Source: Bacteroidota bacterium (GTDB taxonomy: Bacteria; Bacteroidota; Bacteroidia; Bacteroidales; GCA-2748055). Taken from it: a stretch of DNA of 54,106 bases. The DNA lies in assembly GCA_024640885.1 (NCBI GenBank), contig JAHEEC010000019.1, positions 1 through 54,106 on the forward strand, written 5' to 3'. Below, in pieces: positions 49,964 through 54,106 of the stretch. Under the pieces are notes generated by a model, which worked only from the letters and a program-made list of their open reading frames with translations, was not told the origin of the DNA and made no database searches. Made by a program: the position numbers and the translations under genes. Numbering within the stretch: position 1 is the first letter of the stretch; the number at the start of each line of letters is the position of its first letter.

Positions 49964-51775
49964 TCATTCGAACTCCCGGTACTTTCCAAATCCGGCAAGC
50001 CTGTCCTCTCCAAGCTGATCCGGAACAGGAAAGCTCTCCTCGCCGAGGCTTTCACAGATCTGGATCCAGAGTCCGGTCCGGGTATAGGTCTGGTGAACCT
50101 TCTGAAAGGGGACCGATAACAGAAGCTCCCTGGCAGCGGAAGCATCCCCGGTGTCGATCAGCCATTGAACACGGCGTTCAATGATCCATTCATCCTTCAG
50201 GGCATCCACCCGGTCAAGCCAGTAGGCCCTTTCCGTAAGGCTTTCACTTCCCAGAGTCCTCAGTGCCATATCCCGCTCCACCACCACCTGCGGATGGATC
50301 TGAAGCCAGGGCTCCCGGATAGAACGGTAGGCATTGAGTGCCCCTGTAAAATCCCCGTTCTGCCGGAGCAGCCTCCCCAACAAACCTTTCGCAATGCCAT
50401 GTTCGCATCCTGAGAGGATCAGGATGGCTGCGCCTGCATCTCCCCTCCCAGCCATCCAGGCTCCATAATGAAGCCGCCAGGTGTCCGACTGATCCGGATC
50501 CGCATTGCTGATGGCCCATTCAAAGGGCTGGCCCAGCTCCTCTATGCCCGATGGGGCCCATCTCATGATTGCGGGATCAGGCGGATCCGGTACCTTTTCA
50601 TGGCTCCTGAATGCATCTTGCAGTTTCCTCCAGGGCAATATTTCATCCTCCCGAGCCCAATCAAACAGGGGAATTGAATCAACAGGCCTTAATTCAACAT
50701 CAGGAATTCTCAATGAAACGATATCCAGAGGAACCACCGAAGGGATCCAGAACTCCGAATGCCACCGGGTCTCCTCCTGCTTCAGTTCCAGCTTCACTGA
50801 CTGATCCCCGATAGGCCCCCCCTGGATTTCAATATAGGGTGCCTGCCTGGCACTGCTCAGGGTGGCCCAGGCACTGTCACGGCCACGCCCGTAGCTCCAT
50901 AACTTCATTCCCGGTGAAATGGCCTCTTCACCGATATGATATAGACCCGAACCCAGCGAAGGGGTAAATGCCCCGAAAGCATTCACGTTCCGGGTGATCC
51001 AGAAATACCCTGTCATTTCATTTATATCTCCTTCTCTTTCAGGCCCCCGGGTTTTCCAGTCGATGGTATCCAGCACCGAGGAGTGGGATAGCACCCTTCC
51101 CGAAGGGAAATGAAACTCCGTGTCCGCAGCGGAAGGAAGGGCGGCATTGGACCACGACATCCAGGGATAGGCCAGGGTTCCGGGATTGTGCAGCACTACC
51201 CGCTGGGTCAGGAAGGTGTCGTTTGTTCCCAGGGAATACTCCACCGACCACTGCATCCCGAATCGAAGCTCACGTTCTCCACAGGTGACATAGATCCGTT
51301 CTGTGGTGCGGTCCACCTTGTAAAGGACTTTTTCATTCTGGGAAGGTGAATGGGAAATGGGGAAACTGACCTCAATTCCTCCGGCCACAAAATAAAACCT
51401 GGGAAGGATCCGGGTGGGACGGATAACTTCGGGAACATAGAGCACCTCCTTCTGTGATGGTTTTATGACCATGGAGGTAATTTTCCCTCCCAGGTCGGGA
51501 CAAATGGTCACTGCAAGGTGTTCGTTTTCCAGGACCACGTGACGGTAATTTACCGGGACAGGCCGGTTTGAAGTCTCTGAAAAGCTGACATAGGGATAGA
51601 CGCCGTTTGGATCAAAAGCGGTGGGTAAGGGCCCCGCAGGCACCAGAAGATGGGTGAGCAGGGTCTTCTCAATGACCCTGCAGGCCACTCCACTGCCTGA
51701 TCCCTGGGCGATGCAGACATGCCAGCCCAGCATCCAGATGATTGAGAACAACAGATATAATCTTCCCCGGTTCAT
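49964..51775 (-). CDS. DUF5107-domain secreted protein
   Basis: 603 residues from the ATG at 51775, which precedes a signal peptide (LYLLFSIIWMLGWHVCIAQ). Residues about 40-330 match DUF5107, a galactose-mutarotase-like beta-sandwich: NEHLAVTICPDLGGKITSMV, FYFVAGGIEVSFPISHSPSQNE, TQRVVLHNPGTLAYPWMSWSNAALP. The C-terminal half is helical and repeat-like (TPR-type, for example GDAGAAILILSG and NGDFTGALNAYRSI). Likely secreted and carbohydrate-related. Starts 4 bases after the DUF4091-like gene stop; co-transcribed. Confidence 0.88.
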   Translation of the reverse strand: MNRGRLYLLFSIIWMLGWHVCIAQGSGSGVACRVIEKTLLTHLLVPAGPLPTAFDPNGVYPYVSFSETSNRPVPVNYRHVVLENEHLAVTICPDLGGKITSMVIKPSQKEVLYVPEVIRPTRILPRFYFVAGGIEVSFPISHSPSQNEKVLYKVDRTTERIYVTCGERELRFGMQWSVEYSLGTNDTFLTQRVVLHNPGTLAYPWMSWSNAALPSAADTEFHFPSGRVLSHSSVLDTIDWKTRGPEREGDINEMTGYFWITRNVNAFGAFTPSLGSGLYHIGEEAISPGMKLWSYGRGRDSAWATLSSARQAPYIEIQGGPIGDQSVKLELKQEETRWHSEFWIPSVVPLDIVSLRIPDVELRPVDSIPLFDWAREDEILPWRKLQDAFRSHEKVPDPPDPAIMRWAPSGIEELGQPFEWAISNADPDQSDTWRLHYGAWMAGRGDAGAAILILSGCEHGIAKGLLGRLLRQNGDFTGALNAYRSIREPWLQIHPQVVVERDMALRTLGSESLTERAYWLDRVDALKDEWIIERRVQWLIDTGDASAARELLLSVPFQKVHQTYTRTGLWIQICESLGEESFPVPDQLGEDRLAGFGKYREFE

Positions 51776-51779
51776 TGAA

Positions 51780-53612
51780 TCATTGGCTGAGGGCCTGTCC
51801 GATTTTTTCCATCCACATATTTCCGGCCCGGATGGCCTCTGCCATTTTTTTTGGATCGAATTCATTATCATCAAAATCTGAGGCTCCCGCAAAACTGGTG
51901 ATCAGGGCTTCGAACTCCTCCATGAGCTGTTTCACATCTACATCCTGCGAATCACGGACCAGTCTCCTGAGGATGGTAATTTTTTCATAATCTGCGATCC
52001 CCTCCCTGAGCTTTTCATACCTGATGCTGGAATTGGCGCCGGGATAGACCAGAAAGCAGTCCCCTGCAGGCCAGAGGGTATGCCTGGCATCCCTCACCGG
52101 ATCTGCCGGCCAGGCATCATAGGCCCATCGTAAAAATCCATGGTATCCCTGTGCGGCGGTAAACCAGCCAAGGGACCGGCCTTCCACCGGCGGTGAGAAG
52201 ACAAAATTGTTGGGCCGGGGCGGTGTGCAGCACACATAGAAAGTGGTGGTCTGGCCCCTGTCAACCCTTTCCCGGAGTTGCTCCTGTCCAGGCGTCTGCC
52301 CGATAATGACGGAGTAATCATCAAGGATGGGAGATAGTTCGGGATGCCAGTCTCCGGCATAGGTGATCTTCCAGTCAGGGGAATGCGCCTTGATCACGCG
52401 GGACGCGGCCAGGGTTATTTCCAGAGGGTTTTCATTGATCCCCAGGTAGGTCCGGCCGAACCACCCCTTCTCGGTAAGGTGCCTCTTCAGCACATCCAGA
52501 AAGATCATCCATACATCCCGGAACTCTTTTGAATCAGGGGACCACTCCTTAAATACGTAATTTCCTGAAGCCTCATCCAGGAACCGGAAACGGTACCCCC
52601 AGGGAACCGGGGTGTAAATTGTAATGGCCTTGTCAATCCCAGCCTCCATGGACAGCTCCACGTACTGGTCGAAAATGGAAAAATCGAACTTCCAGGAACC
52701 CGTTGCTGTCCATATCCATTCAACCATTGTTCCTTCGATCCTGTAGGAATTGTCCGACCATGGCGAATGCACTGCGTAGGTGGTGATGTATTTGCCCCCG
52801 GCTTCGGCGTATAATTTCAGGTGTTTTTTCAGCAGCAGTTTGTGTTCCTCCGACCATGGTTCCACCTGGAAATAATCGGCGATCACCCAGGGATTCTGCC
52901 AGAGATCAAGCCGGAATTTCCATTCTGAAGAAGCTGGAAGCAAGAGCTCCTGGACCTTGAGATCCAGTTTCAGGACTATGCTGCCGTGAGTGGATTCAAC
53001 TTCAATGGTGCCCCGGTAAACCCCCGGGGCGGTGCCCGGATCGATGTCAATGGAGAGCCATACCGGCCTGGTTGTTCTTCCGGGCAGGTCGAAGCGGTCG
53101 AAGGATTCAAGCCGGTCAGGCATCAGGTAAGCCGCATCGCTGGAAACGTCACATCCGAAATTGCCGGCCCCATAAGGGAAATTGGAGACCACATAGCGGA
53201 TTATTCTCAGGGTGACCATTTCACTCCTGATCACATCGCCCCCGGCGCTGACCAGGTCGGTTACGGTAAAACGGAGCTGTTCCAGGGAATCAGCCGACCA
53301 CACCAGCAGCTGTGCATTCATCCGTTCACCCCTCCAGCCGCTGGCACTCCATTCCCGGGTAATGCTCCCGGGATCGGGTACCTCGCTGCGCAAATACAAC
53401 TCATCCGTAGTTCCAAAGGCGGCGTGCAATCCAGTCTCATCATCGCTCCAGGTGGATGGGTCCACAGGTTTATCAAACGTATATTCCGTTTGATAATGCC
53501 ACTGAGGTGCGGGTACGCTCCGTGTCGGAATCATTCCCTTCTCCGTCTGACCATAGCAGGATATGGCCAGATGGAAAGCACAAGACATAATTAGAACAGA
53601 TCTTTGCATCAT
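51780..53612 (-). CDS. DUF4091-like secreted glycoside-hydrolase-type protein
   Basis: About 610 residues from the ATG at 53612 (alternatives at 53609 and 53624). Signal peptide near SVLIMSCAFHLAISCYGQ. An N-terminal beta region (about 30-230) is followed by a TIM-barrel-like part typical of DUF4091/DUF6067 proteins: LKLYAEAGGKYITTYAVHSPWSD, AITIYTPVPWGYRF, RTYLGINENPLE, and a C-terminal GFLRWAYDAWPADPVRDARHTLWPAGDCFLVYPG and REGIADYEKITILRRL. Candidate polysaccharide-active enzyme; linkage specificity is not readable. Upstream of the DUF5107 gene in one operon. Confidence 0.88.
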   Translation of the reverse strand: MMQRSVLIMSCAFHLAISCYGQTEKGMIPTRSVPAPQWHYQTEYTFDKPVDPSTWSDDETGLHAAFGTTDELYLRSEVPDPGSITREWSASGWRGERMNAQLLVWSADSLEQLRFTVTDLVSAGGDVIRSEMVTLRIIRYVVSNFPYGAGNFGCDVSSDAAYLMPDRLESFDRFDLPGRTTRPVWLSIDIDPGTAPGVYRGTIEVESTHGSIVLKLDLKVQELLLPASSEWKFRLDLWQNPWVIADYFQVEPWSEEHKLLLKKHLKLYAEAGGKYITTYAVHSPWSDNSYRIEGTMVEWIWTATGSWKFDFSIFDQYVELSMEAGIDKAITIYTPVPWGYRFRFLDEASGNYVFKEWSPDSKEFRDVWMIFLDVLKRHLTEKGWFGRTYLGINENPLEITLAASRVIKAHSPDWKITYAGDWHPELSPILDDYSVIIGQTPGQEQLRERVDRGQTTTFYVCCTPPRPNNFVFSPPVEGRSLGWFTAAQGYHGFLRWAYDAWPADPVRDARHTLWPAGDCFLVYPGANSSIRYEKLREGIADYEKITILRRLVRDSQDVDVKQLMEEFEALITSFAGASDFDDNEFDPKKMAEAIRAGNMWMEKIGQALSQ

Positions 53613-53652
53613 TGAATCAATCATTAGGATGTCTGACTAAATGTAATTGATC

Positions 53653-53713
53653 CCGGTTTCATTTCAAAGCTGAAACCGGAGAATCCCTCCCACGGGTTGC
53701 GGGTGATACCCGT
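53653..53713. repeat. Two adjacent inverted repeats in a divergent promoter region
   Basis: CCGGTTTCA (53653-53661) pairs with TGAAACCGG (53671-53679), a 9-base stem with a 9-base loop. ACGGGT (53692-53697) pairs with ACCCGT (53708-53713). Both lie between the DUF4091-like gene (-) and the rhodanese gene (+). No T tract follows, so they may be operators or an RNA element rather than terminators. Confidence 0.45.
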
Positions 53714-53783
53714 AAAAACTCTCTTTTGGTTTGGATGGATTTTATTAAATTGAGGGCTCCTAGATCATTCAATCCGTGCTAAA

Positions 53784-54106
53784 ATGAAACATGCCGCATT
53801 TCGATTTCTGCTGCTGGGATTGCTGTATACCCAATGCCAGCTCCTTGCCGGTCAAACAGATTCAAACCTGCCTGGATTGCTGGTTTCCACAGCATGGTTG
53901 GAAGAAAACCTGGAGGATCCCTCGGTGGTGATCCTTCATTACGGGAAACCTGAGGATTTTGAGAAAGGGCACATCCCCGGGGCACAGCTGGTCTCCATGA
54001 AGGAACTCATGGTAGACATTCCGGACGGCCCGGGCCATGAACTGCCCGACAGCGCCGCCTTGATCCGGGTATTCAGTTCGTGGGGCATCCATTCTGATTC
54101 AAAGAT
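53784..54106 (+). CDS. Secreted rhodanese/sulfurtransferase, 5' part
   Basis: About 107 residues visible; the gene runs off the window. A signal peptide (FRFLLLGLLYTQCQLLAGQ) is followed by a first rhodanese domain of the thiosulfate/3-mercaptopyruvate sulfurtransferase type: LLVSTAWLEENLEDPSVVILHYGKPEDFEKGHIPGAQLVSM and ELPDSAALIRVFSSWGIHSDSK. The second, catalytic domain with the active-site Cys would lie beyond the window. A TTTG (53725) and TAAATTGA (53746-53753) are weak promoter candidates. Moderate certainty. Confidence 0.8.
   Translation, partial: MKHAAFRFLLLGLLYTQCQLLAGQTDSNLPGLLVSTAWLEENLEDPSVVILHYGKPEDFEKGHIPGAQLVSMKELMVDIPDGPGHELPDSAALIRVFSSWGIHSDSK

Noticed and set aside
52986..53594. 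202-codon plus-strand frame inside the DUF4091-like gene
   Set aside because: It is opposite a gene with a signal peptide and a matching family pattern; no family match for the frame.

Overview
The window looks like a chromosomal segment from a member of the Bacteroidota, probably an uncultured Bacteroidales/Marinilabiliales-type marine or sediment organism; the lineage is an inference. The signs are: the gene order purH-mreB-mreC-mreD-mrdA-rodA; many signal peptides ending in AQ or carrying a lipobox; families common in this phylum (DUF5916, DUF1080, DUF5107, DUF4091-like); and repeated upstream matches to the Bacteroidetes -7 element TAnnTTTG. Base composition is near 50% GC and coding density is high. 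I saw no rRNA, tRNA, CRISPR array, prophage or insertion sequence.

Layout: (1) 1-9.4 kb: end of upp, a small secreted protein, PPK2, a cupin, a DUF1080 lipoprotein, an M28 peptidase, a 728-residue KamA-family radical SAM protein, pgi and a DMT permease. (2) 9.4-16 kb: Hsp20, a MalY-type lyase, a thioesterase, rsmA, mgtE and a MacB/FtsX-type permease. (3) 15.3-22.6 kb: purH and the rod-shape/elongasome cluster. (4) 22.7-27.6 kb: a second KamA-family protein, an AcpH-like phosphodiesterase, a cyclic-2,3-diphosphoglycerate synthetase-like P-loop protein, a cyclophilin lipoprotein and an unknown lipoprotein. (5) 27.8-36.5 kb: a membrane histidine kinase facing an operon of HAD-GH65 fusion, P-loop kinase and response regulator; divergent from it, an OtsA-OtsB fusion overlapping a class I glutamine amidotransferase. 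This is a trehalose synthesis and breakdown locus. (6) 36.6-43.2 kb: DUF5916 outer-membrane protein, alpha/beta hydrolase, trxB with an atypical thioredoxin-like protein, a Crp/Fnr regulator, a methyltransferase and a small helical secreted protein. (7) 43.6-49.1 kb: a tight five-gene operon of a canonical lysine 2,3-aminomutase, a GNAT-HDAC fusion, two D-Ala-D-Ala-ligase-like ATP-grasp enzymes and a second GNAT. (8) 49.1-54.1 kb: a LolA-like protein, a DUF5107/DUF4091 pair and the start of a secreted rhodanese.

The best candidate for an undescribed system is the operon at 43.57-49.07 kb. Its gene content fits a pathway that makes beta-lysine from lysine, acetylates and later deacetylates an amine, and forms two amide bonds to build a small beta-lysine-containing peptide or amide. 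The product is unknown and this reading is an inference. Two further KamA-family proteins of unusual architecture lie in the same window. The trehalose locus, with its convergent two-component pair and co-transcribed small P-loop kinase, is the second region worth attention.
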